A stretch of DNA of 64,000 nucleotides from an uncultured Prevotellaceae bacterium (lineage in GTDB: Bacteria > Bacteroidota > Bacteroidia > Bacteroidales > Bacteroidaceae), in the NCBI GenBank assembly GCA_900316285.1, contig ONCG01000001.1, positions 149,422 through 213,421 on the forward strand, given 5' to 3'. This document shows, one piece after another, positions 5,741 through 14,799 of this stretch; positions within the stretch are counted from its first letter, which is position 1; every line of letters starts with the position of its first letter. Both the position numbers and the translations under genes were made by a program. The notes beneath the pieces were generated by a model. The model was given only the letters and a program-made list of their open reading frames with translations, had not been told where the DNA came from and did not search any database.

Positions 5741-8098
5741 CTACTTCTTACTGGTAGAGTACGAATACGGCAGGTCCGCCTGGTTGGTACCGCGCTGCTT
5801 GTTCGGTGTGGCCGACATGCGGTAGACCACTTCACCGCCCTGCTGCAGATCGGCACGACGCAGATAATTGCTGGTATAGTCGCTGCCATTCAGTGTCATG
5901 CGATCAATATAGCGATTTGCCGAGGAGTTTCCTTCTGCCTTGAAGGTCAGCGTGCGGCCGTTCTCAAGATGCATGGTGGCCTTATTAAAATAAGGTGTAC
6001 CCAAGGCATACTCACCCGATGCCGGACAAACGGGATAGAAGCCCAGTGCCGAGAACACATACCAAGCCGATGTCTGACCATTGTCCTCATCACCGCAATA
6101 GCCATCGGGGGCTGCAGAGTAAAGGCGGTCCATGGTCTCGCGCACCCAATACTGTGCCTTCCAAGGCTGGGCGGCATAGTCGTAGAGATAGATCATGTGC
6201 TGGATGGGCTGGTTGCCATGGGCATAGTTACCCATGCCTGCCACCTGCATCTCACGAATCTCGTGGATGATGCCACCATAGTAGCTATCGTCGAAGACGG
6301 GCGGAACGATGAACACCGAGTCGAGCATGCTGACGAAAACATCCTGACCGCCCATGAGTGCGATGAGTCCTGCAGGATCGTGGAACACCGACCATGTGTA
6401 GTGCCAGGAGTTACCCTCGGTGAAGTCGCCACCCCACTTGAACGGGCTGAACGGCTCACTGAACTCACCATTCTCCTTGCGTCCCTGCATGAGGTTGTAC
6501 TTAGGGTTGAAGAGATTGCGATAGTTCATGGCGTGGCGGGCGTAAGGCTCCAGTTCCTTTTTCTTCTTACCCAGCAGCTTACCGATTTGCAGAATGCACC
6601 AGTCGTCGTAGGCATACTCCAACGTGCGGGCAGCACTCTCGTTGATCTTCACATCGCAGGGCACATAGCCCAAGCGGTTGTAGTAGTCGAAACCACAACG
6701 GCCTGTTGACGAAATCTCCGGGTGTACGGCATTAGCACCATGGACGACAGCCTGCCAGAGGGTTTCTTTCAGAGGAGAGTGGAGAGAGGAGAGAGGAGAG
6801 GTAGCTGGCGCGGTGCTATTTGCTTGTTGACAGTTCATCAGCTCAGCGACAACGGCAGCCGAGTTGTTTCCCACCATGCAACCGCGGTGGCCAGGACTTG
6901 CCCACTCGGGCAGGAAGCCACTCTCGAGATAGGTATTGGCAAGGCCCTCGAGCATCTTCTCACCCATCGACGGATAGAGCAGATTGACCAGCGGGAACAA
7001 CGAGCGGAACGTATCCCAGAAGCCCGTGTCGGTGAACATATAGCCCGGCAGCACCTTACCATTGTAAGGACTATAGTGGACAACGTTTCCTTCGGCATCA
7101 TACTCGTAGAACATACGGGGGAAGAGCGTGGCCCGGTAGAGGCAGGAATAGAACGTGCGCAGATGGTCGACATTCTCGTCCTCCACCTCGATGCGTCCAA
7201 GCACATCGTTCCAGCGCTGGCGACCCTTCTCCTTGATGGCATCGAACGACTCGTTGCCCACCTCCTGCAGGTTGCGCTCGGCCTGTTCGGGGGAGATGAA
7301 CGACGAAGCCACACGAACCACCACCTGCTCGTTCTTCTTCGTCACGAAGCCGGCCATTGCGAGAACATGATTGCCTTCGGCCTCGTTTCCTGTAAATTGG
7401 TTGCCGTCCTTCTGGATTCCCCAGAATTCAAAGCCCTTGTCGATTTTCACGACGAAATAGTTGCGGAAGTTCTCTGGCACACCGCTGCTGTTGCGAGTGG
7501 TATAACCCGAAATGGTGCGACGGTTCACATCATACTTGATGGCCGAGCCCTTGTCGAAGGCATCGACGACGATGCGGGCGATGCGTTTTTCGCTCATGCT
7601 GGTCTCAGGGAACGTAAACCGCAGTACGGCAGCACGCTCCGTGGGAGCAATTTCAGCCCAGATGTCGTACTCAGCCAAGTACACCTTATAATAATACGGG
7701 CGCGCGACCTCGGTGTTGTGAGAAAGCCACGAGGCACGCTTCTCCTCGTCGTAGATCAGGTCGGCCGTTGGACCCGACACCCTGTCGACCTCGGGCATGA
7801 TGGAGAACTGGCCGTAGTCATTGATCCACGGCGACGGCTGGTGGGTCTGCTTGAAGCCCCGTATCTTGTTTGCCGTGTAGGTATACTGCCAACCGTCGCC
7901 CATTTTACCGGTCTGCGGCACCCAGAAGTTCATGCCCCAAGGCATGGCGATGGCAGGATAGGTGTTGCCCGTTGAGAGGGCGAAAGAAGACATAGTGCCC
8001 ACGAGCGGGCTGACGTAATCGACGGGTTGCTGCGCGCGGGCGGAGCCGGCCAGCAGGTTCATCAACAAGGTGATGAGAATCGTTTTTGTGAGGTTCAT
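5741..8098 (-). CDS. GH92 family alpha-mannosidase
   Basis: A 785-residue exported glycoside hydrolase that removes alpha-mannose from glycans or mannoproteins using calcium. A signal peptide (MNLTKTILITLLMNLLAGSARA) precedes the N-terminal beta-sandwich (DYVSPLVGTMSS...YPAIAMPWGMN). The catalytic domain contains GGDFTEGNSWHYTW, with the acid glutamate, and GYCGDEDNGQTSAWYVFSALG, with the conserved aspartates. About residues 428-444 (TAPATSPLSSLHSPLKET) come from an A/G-rich microrepeat at about 6769-6805 and look like an in-frame insert. Which linkage it cleaves is not readable here. Promoter at 8125-8132; the HAD phosphatase is cotranscribed. Confidence 0.93.
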   Translation of the reverse strand: MNLTKTILITLLMNLLAGSARAQQPVDYVSPLVGTMSSFALSTGNTYPAIAMPWGMNFWVPQTGKMGDGWQYTYTANKIRGFKQTHQPSPWINDYGQFSIMPEVDRVSGPTADLIYDEEKRASWLSHNTEVARPYYYKVYLAEYDIWAEIAPTERAAVLRFTFPETSMSEKRIARIVVDAFDKGSAIKYDVNRRTISGYTTRNSSGVPENFRNYFVVKIDKGFEFWGIQKDGNQFTGNEAEGNHVLAMAGFVTKKNEQVVVRVASSFISPEQAERNLQEVGNESFDAIKEKGRQRWNDVLGRIEVEDENVDHLRTFYSCLYRATLFPRMFYEYDAEGNVVHYSPYNGKVLPGYMFTDTGFWDTFRSLFPLVNLLYPSMGEKMLEGLANTYLESGFLPEWASPGHRGCMVGNNSAAVVAELMNCQQANSTAPATSPLSSLHSPLKETLWQAVVHGANAVHPEISSTGRCGFDYYNRLGYVPCDVKINESAARTLEYAYDDWCILQIGKLLGKKKKELEPYARHAMNYRNLFNPKYNLMQGRKENGEFSEPFSPFKWGGDFTEGNSWHYTWSVFHDPAGLIALMGGQDVFVSMLDSVFIVPPVFDDSYYGGIIHEIREMQVAGMGNYAHGNQPIQHMIYLYDYAAQPWKAQYWVRETMDRLYSAAPDGYCGDEDNGQTSAWYVFSALGFYPVCPASGEYALGTPYFNKATMHLENGRTLTFKAEGNSSANRYIDRMTLNGSDYTSNYLRRADLQQGGEVVYRMSATPNKQRGTNQADLPYSYSTSKK

Positions 8099-8124
8099 AA
8101 TGATAGAATATTGCTAATTGTCTG

Positions 8125-8132
8125 CAAATTTA
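8125..8132 (-). promoter_or_regulatory. -7 box of the GH92 gene
   Basis: The minus strand reads TAAATTTG, about 27 nt before the start codon. Confidence 0.6.
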
Positions 8133-8237
8133 CAAAAAAGATGAAAGATGAGAGATGAAACGTGAAAGTTTTTTTCAAAAAGGAAGAAATCTTTAAAACT
8201 TTTGAACATTAAACTTGGTACTTTTAACTTTTTGTTG

Positions 8238-8245
8238 TACCTTTG
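8238..8245 (+). promoter_or_regulatory. -7 box of the corA leader
   Basis: TACCTTTG, with TTG at 8215-8217 about 20 bp upstream as the -33 element. The resulting leader is about 180 nt long and contains the upstream ORF and the switch helices. Confidence 0.75.
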
Positions 8246-8310
8246 CATGCGATTTGAAACGTCGACGGGCATTTGCCTCCGACACAGTATTCACTTAAAA
8301 CAGAAACATC

Positions 8311-8358
8311 ATGGACGATTATCCGGCGGACAGTTATAAACGTGTCGCCCGAGGATAA
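8311..8358 (+). CDS. Upstream ORF / leader peptide of corA
   Basis: A 15-codon frame, MDDYPADSYKRVARG, ends in TAA at 8356-8358, exactly on the 5' arm of leader helix A. It begins with acidic and proline codons (DDYPAD). In enterobacteria, acidic/proline-rich leader peptides such as MgtL destabilise ribosomes when magnesium is low. A ribosome finishing this ORF would cover 8346-8356 and block helix A, leaving helix B free to hide the corA SD. A ribosome lost early would leave helix A free to form. Translation of the ORF is inferred. Confidence 0.55.
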   Translation: MDDYPADSYKRVARG

Positions 8359-8432
8359 AGCCCACCGCGGCTAATCCTCTGGGCGTAAAGGAGTTTTTTT
8401 ACTACGCTTAAAACCAGTGGAGGATTAGCATA
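8346..8432 (+). promoter_or_regulatory. corA leader with two mutually exclusive helices
   Basis: Helix A: CGCCCGAGGAT (8346-8356) pairs with 8374-8385 in 11 base pairs with one bulged T. Helix B: GCTAATCCTC (8370-8379) pairs perfectly with GAGGATTAGC (8420-8429). The strand 8374-8379 cannot be in both. Helix B buries GGAGG at 8419-8423, an SD placed 9 nt before the corA ATG and unusual in this phylum. Helix A frees it. A run of seven T at 8394-8400 follows helix A, but after nine other bases, so a terminator is less likely than translational control. Confidence 0.7.
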
Positions 8433-9359
8433 ATGAAGACATACTGGAACACTACCGGCAATCTTTCCCACCTCACAGAGTGGGAGCCGAACTGTTGGAT
8501 ACAGGTGACGTGTCCAACTGAGGAAGACCAGCGCGAACTCGAGGAGCGCTTCAACATTCCCGACTATTTCATCAGCGACATCAGCGATACCGACGAGCGT
8601 GCCCGCTACGAGTACGACGACGGTTGGATGCTCATCATCCTGCGCATACCCTATGTAAAGGAGATACGCTCTCGCACACCCTATACCACCGTGCCGTTGG
8701 GTATCATCCACAAGCGCGACGTCACCATCACCGTGTGCTTCTACGAAACGAATATGATGCTCGACTTCGTGTCGTTCCACCAGAAGCGCGGCGTGGGCTT
8801 CATCGACCATGTCGACCTGACGTTCCGTTTGTTCCTCTCGTCGGCGGTGTGGTATCTGAAGCGACTGAAGCAGATCAACACCCTTATCGACAAGGCAAAG
8901 CACAACCTCGACCACACAGTGAACAACGAGAGCCTCATCGGCCTCTCGCGCTTGCAAGACTCGCTGACCTACTTCAACACTTCCATCCGCGGCAACGAGA
9001 ACCTGCTGCAGAAACTGAAGTTCAAGTTGCAGGTCGACGAGCTGGACGACGACCTTATCGAGGACGTAAACATTGAGATGACGCAGGCCCGCGAGACCAC
9101 CGCCATCTACTCGAACATCCTCGAGTCGACCATGGACACCTACTCCAGCATCATCAACAACAACATGAATACCGTGATGCGTACGCTCACGTCGGTGACT
9201 ATCATCCTGATGATTCCTACGCTCGTCACCTCGATGTTCGGCATGAACCTCATCAACGGCATGGAGACAGCACCTTTCGGATTCATCATCGCCCTGATCA
9301 TCTCTGTCGTCGTCTCCGGCATCACCTGGGCGTTCCTGCGCCACAAGCGACTGCTATAA
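8433..9359 (+). CDS. corA: CorA family magnesium transporter
   Basis: A homopentameric inner-membrane channel for Mg2+ (and Co2+/Ni2+ in some members). The 308-residue protein has an acidic N-terminal alpha/beta domain, a long coiled helix (about residues 130-245) and two C-terminal membrane helices. The signature GMN lies at about residues 270-272 in SMFGMNLING, followed by the periplasmic loop and a basic tail (RHKRLL). The leader of this gene carries an SD-sequestering switch and a short upstream ORF, consistent with control by magnesium. A terminator follows at 9456. Confidence 0.93.
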   Translation: MKTYWNTTGNLSHLTEWEPNCWIQVTCPTEEDQRELEERFNIPDYFISDISDTDERARYEYDDGWMLIILRIPYVKEIRSRTPYTTVPLGIIHKRDVTITVCFYETNMMLDFVSFHQKRGVGFIDHVDLTFRLFLSSAVWYLKRLKQINTLIDKAKHNLDHTVNNESLIGLSRLQDSLTYFNTSIRGNENLLQKLKFKLQVDELDDDLIEDVNIEMTQARETTAIYSNILESTMDTYSSIINNNMNTVMRTLTSVTIILMIPTLVTSMFGMNLINGMETAPFGFIIALIISVVVSGITWAFLRHKRLL

Positions 9360-9455
9360 CAAGGTGACACGATGACAGAGTGACACAGTGTCGCATTTTT
9401 TCTAATCTGCACGTCGAAAATCACCATAATTAAGAAAATATTCGACAAAAAGTTG

Positions 9456-9490
9456 AAAAAACGGAATTTCTTTTGGAGATTCCGTTTTTT
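9456..9490 (+). terminator. Terminator after corA
   Basis: AAAAACGGAAT pairs with ATTCCGTTTTT around a short loop, followed by a T tract. The loop side also supplies the TTTG -33 element of the next promoter (9472-9475). Confidence 0.75.
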
Positions 9491-9495
9491 TTGTT

Positions 9496-9503
9496 TAAGT
9501 TTG
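9496..9503 (+). promoter_or_regulatory. -7 box of the DUF349 gene
   Basis: TAAGTTTG, with TTTG at 9472-9475 20 bp upstream. The leader includes a G-rich/C-rich hairpin at about 9518-9547. Confidence 0.65.
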
Positions 9504-9597
9504 CAGGTTGAAGGAATATGGGTGGGGGAAATTGTGCCCCTCACCATTGTTTCGAAGTGTGTAAATAAAAACCGAATCATCAACTTAAACCAGTGAA

Positions 9598-11658
9598 ATG
9601 ATGAACTCTCAAGAGAATGCCCTGGAACAGGGACAGTTAGCAGAAGAGCAAGTTGCCGCCGAGGCCGCAGCTGAAGTACAAAACGTGGTAGAAGAAGCCG
9701 TAGCACCTGCAGAGGAGCCCGCAGCTGAGGAAGCACCCGCTGAGGAGCCCGCAGCCGAGGAAGCACCCGCAGAGGAGCCCGCAGCTGAGGAAGCACCCGC
9801 TGAGGAGCCTGCAGCCGAGGAAGCACCCGCTGAGGAGCCCGCAGCTGAGGAAGCACCCGCTGAGGAGCCCGTTGCTGAGGAAACACCCGCTGAGGAGCCC
9901 GCAGCTGAGGAAGAGGCTGAAAAGAAAGTCTACACCACGAAGCAGGAAGTGCTCGACCGCGTGAAGGAAATTGCTCACAGTGAAGAAAACCCGCAAAAAG
10001 ACGAAGTAGACCTGCTGAAGACGGTATTCTACAAGTTGCACATCGCCGAGCGCGAACAGCAGCTGAAGGAATACATCGACGGTGGCGGCGACCCCGATAA
10101 TTACGTCGTGCGCCCCGACGACCTTGAAGAAATGTTCAAGGCCGAAATGAACGTCATCAAGGAGAAACGCGCCAAGGTATTCCAGGCTCAAGAAGCTGAG
10201 AAGCAGGAGAACCTGAAGAAGAAACTTGAGATCATCGAGAAGATAAAGGGCATGGCAACCTCGCCCGACGAGGCCAACCGCTCCTATCAGCAGTTCAAGG
10301 AGCTGCAGCAGCAGTGGCGCGACATCAAGGCCGTGCCTGCCGAGAAGGCCAACGAGCTGTGGCGCAACTATCAGCTCTACGTTGAGCAGTTCTACGACCT
10401 GCTGAAACTCAACAACGAAGCCCGCGAATACGACTTCAAGAAGAACCTGGAACTGAAGACGAAGCTCTGCGAGGCTGCTGAGAAGCTCGCCGAGGAGACC
10501 GACGTCATCAGCGCCTTCCACCAGCTGCAGGAGCTCCACGCCCAGTATCGCGAGATCGGCCCTGTGGCCAAAGACCTGCGCGAAGAGGTGTGGGCACGCT
10601 TCAAGGCTGCCTCCACCATCATCAACAAGCGCCACCAGCAGCACTTCGAGAGCCTACGTGCCCGCGAGGAAGAGAACCTGCAGAAGAAAACCGAGCTCTG
10701 CGAGAAGGTGGAAGCCATTGCCAAGGAGGAGAACAAGGGCGCCAGCGACTGGGAGAAGCACACCAAGCAGATCATCGAGTTGCAGAACGAATGGAAGACC
10801 ATCGGCTTTGCCCCGCAGAAGATGAACGTGAAGATCTTCGAGCGCTTCCGTGCCGCCTGCGACGACTTCTTCACCCGCAAGACAGAGTACTTCCGCGGCA
10901 TGAAGGAGCGCTTCGCTGAGAACACCGAAAAGAAGCGCGCCCTCGTCGAGAAGGCACGCGCCCTGCAGGACAGCACCGAGTGGAAGTCCACCTCCGACAA
11001 GCTCATCGCTCTGCAGAAAGAGTGGAAGACCATTGGCATGGTACCCAAGAAGATTGGCGACCAGCTCTGGAACGACTTCCTCGCCGCTTGCAACAAGTTC
11101 TTCGAGGCTCGCAATGCCGCCACTGCCGGCACCCGCAACGAAGAGCGCGCAAACCTCGAGGCCAAGCGCGGCATCATTGCACAGCTGAAGGAGATTGCCG
11201 AGAACGTCACCGACGACGCACAGGAGAAGGTGCACGAGCTCATCGACCAGTACCAGCAGGTGGGACACGTGCCCTATCGCGAGAAGGACAAGTTGTATTC
11301 GGAGTACCGTGCCATCCTCGACAAGCTGTATAAGGACCTGAACATCTCAACTGCCCGCCGTCGTCTCGACAGCTTCAAGAGCAATCTGAAGAATGTGGCA
11401 CGCCGTGGCGAGGACGCCCTCGACAACGAGCGCACACGTCTGATGCGCCGCTACGAGCAGATGAAGCAGGAGATTCAGACCTACGAGAACAACCTCGGAT
11501 TCCTCAATGCAGCATCGAAGAAGGGTAACTCGCTCATCGACGAGATGAACCGCAAGGTGCAGAAGCTGAAGGACGACCTGAAGCTCACCTACGACAAGAT
11601 CAAGGCCATCGACGACGCCAACGCAGCTGCCGAGGCCGAAGAGAATGGCGAGGCATAA
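9598..11658 (+). CDS. DUF349 repeat protein with Glu/Ala/Pro-rich N-terminus
   Basis: A 686-residue, highly charged cytoplasmic protein. Residues ~35-105 are a low-complexity tract built from about seven copies of EEPAAEEAPA. From about residue 115 on it is helical, with several DUF349 repeats of about 70 residues, recognisable by W-K-x-I-G / F-W-x-x-F-x-x-A patterns (QWRDIKAVPAEKANELW, EWKTIGFAPQKMNVKIF, EWKTIGMVPKKIGDQLW). The function of DUF349 proteins in Bacteroidetes is not settled. Two adjacent ATGs (9598 and 9601) are possible starts. The gene stands alone between terminators. Confidence 0.85.
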   Translation: MMNSQENALEQGQLAEEQVAAEAAAEVQNVVEEAVAPAEEPAAEEAPAEEPAAEEAPAEEPAAEEAPAEEPAAEEAPAEEPAAEEAPAEEPVAEETPAEEPAAEEEAEKKVYTTKQEVLDRVKEIAHSEENPQKDEVDLLKTVFYKLHIAEREQQLKEYIDGGGDPDNYVVRPDDLEEMFKAEMNVIKEKRAKVFQAQEAEKQENLKKKLEIIEKIKGMATSPDEANRSYQQFKELQQQWRDIKAVPAEKANELWRNYQLYVEQFYDLLKLNNEAREYDFKKNLELKTKLCEAAEKLAEETDVISAFHQLQELHAQYREIGPVAKDLREEVWARFKAASTIINKRHQQHFESLRAREEENLQKKTELCEKVEAIAKEENKGASDWEKHTKQIIELQNEWKTIGFAPQKMNVKIFERFRAACDDFFTRKTEYFRGMKERFAENTEKKRALVEKARALQDSTEWKSTSDKLIALQKEWKTIGMVPKKIGDQLWNDFLAACNKFFEARNAATAGTRNEERANLEAKRGIIAQLKEIAENVTDDAQEKVHELIDQYQQVGHVPYREKDKLYSEYRAILDKLYKDLNISTARRRLDSFKSNLKNVARRGEDALDNERTRLMRRYEQMKQEIQTYENNLGFLNAASKKGNSLIDEMNRKVQKLKDDLKLTYDKIKAIDDANAAAEAEENGEA
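9712..9914 (+). repeat. 30-bp in-frame tandem repeat
   Basis: Units starting GAGGAGCCCGCAGCTGAGG begin every 30 bp from 9712, about seven in all, and encode EEPAAEEAPA. Identical copies suggest recent slippage and variable length between strains. Confidence 0.9.
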
Positions 11659-11687
11659 TCAAAACGCATTCCCTCACATTGAATACC

Positions 11688-11723
11688 AAAAGGATTGGAG
11701 CCACCTGGCTTCAATCCTTTTTT
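11688..11723 (+). terminator. Terminator after the DUF349 gene
   Basis: AAAAGGATTG-GAGCC pairs with GGCTTC-AATCCTTTT around ACCT and ends in six T. Confidence 0.85.
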
Positions 11724-11894
11724 CATCCGTCACAAAAAGGTAACAGAGAAATACGCTTCGCGTCCTAGTTTTCTTATGTCCGTCTTGGTTTTCTTATGTT
11801 TTCTTAAAGCCCGCTTTGCGGATCATCTTGCAAGAGGTCGAATATATCACACAAAAAAAAGACTTCCTCATTTCTGAGGAAGCCTTCGTCAGCG

Positions 11895-11965
11895 TTGGGG
11901 TACCCGGACTCGAACCAGGAAAGGCAGGACCAGAATCTGCAGTGTTACCATTACACCATACCCCA
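11895..11965 (-). tRNA. tRNA-Gln (CTG)
   Basis: The 7-bp acceptor stem TGGGGTA/TACCCCA, D-stem GTGT/ACAC, anticodon loop TTCTGGT (anticodon CTG) and TPsiC arm CCTGG-TTCGAGT-CCGGG all form. CCA is not encoded. The last anticodon-stem pair is A-C rather than Watson-Crick. A promoter lies upstream at 12030-12037. Apart from this tRNA and the promoters, 11724-12225 holds nothing else I can support. Confidence 0.9.
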
Positions 11966-12029
11966 ATCTGTTGTGCCGCAGATTCACCCTTGAATCGTTC
12001 TCGGCGTTGCAATTTTTGTTTTGCGTGTG

Positions 12030-12037
12030 CAAAGGTA
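12030..12037 (-). promoter_or_regulatory. -7 box of tRNA-Gln
   Basis: The minus strand reads TACCTTTG, with TTG (12057-12059) 19 bp upstream. Confidence 0.7.
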
Positions 12038-12132
12038 CTGCTTTTTTTTGAAATACCAAGCATTTTCCTAACTTTTTTTATAAAAAAAACGAAAATACGC
12101 ATTTTTCTCCTTGTTATTCGGCAAAAAGGCAT

Positions 12133-12140
12133 TATCTTTG
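12133..12140 (+). promoter_or_regulatory. -7 box of the rsfS-ftsH-cdsA operon
   Basis: TATCTTTG, with TTG at 12111-12113 19 bp upstream. It is divergent from the tRNA-Gln promoter. Confidence 0.75.
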
Positions 12141-12225
12141 CAGGGAATAATGTGAGCATCCGTTGCTCATCAGATAAAAACAGATTATCATACTCAACAG
12201 AACAAAAAACAGACAACAATACTGA

Positions 12226-12615
12226 ATGGAACAAACAAAACCCATCGGCACTGCCGCCACACCAGCTGAGAAACTGGTAGACACTATTATTAAAGGTATA
12301 CAAGAGAAAAAAGGACAAGACATCACCGTCGTCGACCTGCGAGGCATCGACGGTGCCATCGCCAGCTTCTTCGTCATCTGCCAGGGCAACACGCCCACGC
12401 AGGTGGAAGCCATCACCGACTCCGTGGCCGAGACGGCCCGCATCGATGCCGGCGAGAAGCCTGCCCACGTCGTTGGTCTCGAGCTTGCCCACTGGGTAGC
12501 CATGGACTTCACCGATGTCATCGTCCACATCTTCGTGCCCGACATGCGCAGCTATTACAACATCGAGAACCTGTGGCAGGACGCCCAGCAAACCGAAATC
12601 CCCAACTTAGACTAA
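12226..12615 (+). CDS. rsfS: Ribosomal silencing factor RsfS
   Basis: A 129-residue DUF143 protein that binds L14 on the 50S subunit and blocks joining with 30S in starved cells. Conserved features are DITVVDLRG near residue 30, FFVICQGNTPTQVEAI, and the C-terminal WVAMDFTDVIVHIFVPDMRSYYNIENLW. It is the first gene of an operon, 8 bp before ftsH; rsfS-ftsH-cdsA is a usual Bacteroidetes order. Confidence 0.93.
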   Translation: MEQTKPIGTAATPAEKLVDTIIKGIQEKKGQDITVVDLRGIDGAIASFFVICQGNTPTQVEAITDSVAETARIDAGEKPAHVVGLELAHWVAMDFTDVIVHIFVPDMRSYYNIENLWQDAQQTEIPNLD

Positions 12616-12623
12616 CACCCATC

Positions 12624-14738
12624 ATGGAACAACAGAACCAGAATAAGAACAACAATAACAACAACAATCAGCCGAAGATGCCCAGGTTCAACATGGGCTG
12701 GATCTACGGTCTGATTATCTTCACGTTGCTCATGCTGTTCTTCACCGACGGCGGCAACTCGCTCACCTCTGCGGCAGCCGGCTCGGCTCGCCAGGAAGCC
12801 ACCTACACGAAGTTCAAGGAATACGTGTCGAAAGGCTATGCACAGAAGGTAGAGGTGAACACGTCGGAGAAGAAGCTGAAGATGTTCGTGAAGTCAAAGA
12901 ACATTCGCGACGTCTTCCAGCAGACTGCCCAGCAAACCGGCCCCGAGCCGTTCGTCAGCGTGCAGTATGGCTCACCCGACGAGCTCGACAAGTATCTCAC
13001 CGAGGTGCAGCAGAAAGGACTCCTCGTCGACTTCAGCTACAACAACAAGACTTCCAGCGTGCTCGAGAACTTCCTCTATAGCGTTGGTCCGCTCCTGCTC
13101 TTCTTCGTCCTGATGTACTTCCTTTTCAACCGAATGGGAAGCGGCATGGGTGGCGGAGGAGGCATCTTCAACGTCGGCAAGTCGAAGGCGAAGATGTATG
13201 AGAAGGGCAACGACCTCGGCATCACCTTCAAGGACGTCGCCGGACAGGCCGGTGCTAAGCAGGAGGTGCAAGAGATTGTGGAGTTCCTGAAGAACCCGAA
13301 GAAATACACCGACCTTGGAGGAAAGATTCCCAAGGGAGCACTCCTCGTAGGACCTCCGGGAACAGGTAAGACGCTGCTTGCCAAGGCCGTTGCCGGCGAG
13401 GCTGGCGTGCCGTTCTTCTCTATGTCGGGTAGCGACTTCGTCGAGATGTTCGTCGGCGTCGGTGCCAGCCGCGTGCGCGACGTGTTCCAGCAGGCAAAGG
13501 CGAAGGCACCGTGCATCATCTTCATCGACGAGATTGACGCCGTGGGCCGTGCCCGCTCGAAGAACCCCTCTATGGGTGGCAACGACGAGCGCGAGAACAC
13601 CCTCAACGCCCTGCTCACCGAGATGGATGGCTTCGGCACCAATAGCGGTGTCATCGTGCTTGCTGCCACCAACCGTGTCGACATGCTCGACTCCGCCCTG
13701 CTGCGTGCCGGACGCTTCGACCGTGAGATCCACGTCGACCTCCCCGACCTCACCGAGCGCAAGGAGATCTTCCAGGTACACCTGAAGCCCATCAAGGTAG
13801 ACTCCAGCCTCGACATCGACTTCCTCGCCCGACAGACTCCCGGTTTCTCCGGTGCCGACATCGCCAATGTCTGCAACGAGGCAGCCCTCATTGCTGCTCG
13901 CCGCGATGCCAAGACCGTCACCAAGCAAGACTTCCTCGACGCTGTAGATCGCATCATCGGCGGTCTGGAGAAGAAGACCAAGGTCATGACGGCCGCCGAG
14001 AAGCGCTCCATCGCCCTCCACGAGGCAGGCCATGCCACCGTGTCGTGGTTCTGCGAATTTGCCAATCCCCTCGTGAAAGTCTCCATCGTGCCGCGCGGCC
14101 AAGCCCTCGGCGCTGCCTGGTATCTGCCCGAGGAGCGACAGATCACCACGAAGGAGCAGATGCTCGACGAGATGTGTGCCCTGCTCGGCGGACGTGCTGC
14201 CGAGGAGCTCTTCACCGGACACATCTCCACCGGTGCCATGAACGACCTCGAGCGTGCCACGAAGAGTGCCTTCGGCATGATTGCCTATGCCGGCATGAGC
14301 GACCGCCTGCCCAACATCTGCTATTACAACAACCAGGAATATCAGTTCCAGCGCCCCTACTCAGAGACCACCGCGAAGACCATCGACGACGAAGTGCTGA
14401 AGATGATCAACTCGCAGTACGACCGCGCCAAGCAGATCCTCACCGAGCACCGCGAAGGCCACAACGAGCTTGCCGAGCTCCTCATCTCACGCGAGGTCAT
14501 CTTCGCCGAGGACGTAGAGCGCATCTTCGGCAAGCGCCCGTGGGTGAGCCGCTCGCAGGAGATCATCGAAGAAAACGCCAGCCTCGAGGCTCCCGCTGAA
14601 GACACTGAGAAGACCTTGGCTGACACCGCGAAGGCAGAAGATAGCGATTCCGACGCTCCCCGCCTCGAGGACATGCCCGATGTCGTGCGCCAGGCACAAG
14701 CCGACTACGAGCGCAACCAGCAGTCCACCGAGAGTTAA
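12624..14738 (+). CDS. ftsH: ATP-dependent zinc metalloprotease FtsH
   Basis: A membrane-anchored AAA+ protease that extracts and degrades membrane and short-lived cytosolic proteins. In the 704-residue protein: an Asn/Gln-rich N-terminus; two membrane helices (about 25-45 and 145-165) flanking a periplasmic domain; Walker A GPPGTGKT at about 243; Walker B IIFIDEID; the second region of homology ([17 protein letters not shown]); and the zinc site HEAGH with His466. The start at 12624 (MEQQNQNK) follows the rsfS stop closely; an upstream in-frame start inside rsfS adds unrelated residues. The tail is acidic and probably disordered. Confidence 0.96.
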   Translation: MEQQNQNKNNNNNNNQPKMPRFNMGWIYGLIIFTLLMLFFTDGGNSLTSAAAGSARQEATYTKFKEYVSKGYAQKVEVNTSEKKLKMFVKSKNIRDVFQQTAQQTGPEPFVSVQYGSPDELDKYLTEVQQKGLLVDFSYNNKTSSVLENFLYSVGPLLLFFVLMYFLFNRMGSGMGGGGGIFNVGKSKAKMYEKGNDLGITFKDVAGQAGAKQEVQEIVEFLKNPKKYTDLGGKIPKGALLVGPPGTGKTLLAKAVAGEAGVPFFSMSGSDFVEMFVGVGASRVRDVFQQAKAKAPCIIFIDEIDAVGRARSKNPSMGGNDERENTLNALLTEMDGFGTNSGVIVLAATNRVDMLDSALLRAGRFDREIHVDLPDLTERKEIFQVHLKPIKVDSSLDIDFLARQTPGFSGADIANVCNEAALIAARRDAKTVTKQDFLDAVDRIIGGLEKKTKVMTAAEKRSIALHEAGHATVSWFCEFANPLVKVSIVPRGQALGAAWYLPEERQITTKEQMLDEMCALLGGRAAEELFTGHISTGAMNDLERATKSAFGMIAYAGMSDRLPNICYYNNQEYQFQRPYSETTAKTIDDEVLKMINSQYDRAKQILTEHREGHNELAELLISREVIFAEDVERIFGKRPWVSRSQEIIEENASLEAPAEDTEKTLADTAKAEDSDSDAPRLEDMPDVVRQAQADYERNQQSTES

Positions 14739-14799
14739 CGCCGTGGAATCGGCAATCCGTAAATTCTAAATCAATCGTCAATCCGTAAATAGTAAATCG

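Noticed and set aside
8346-8400. Intrinsic terminator in the corA leader
   Set aside because: Helix A is followed by nine bases before the T run; the SD-sequestering alternative explains the pairing better. It is not fully excluded.
8246-8432. M-box or other known magnesium riboswitch before corA
   Set aside because: The conserved M-box segments are not present; the leader instead contains a short ORF and two alternative helices.
9638-10644. Long minus-strand frame opposite the DUF349 gene
   Set aside because: It mirrors the low-complexity and helical coding sequence of the plus strand; codon pattern and DUF349 motifs support the plus strand only.
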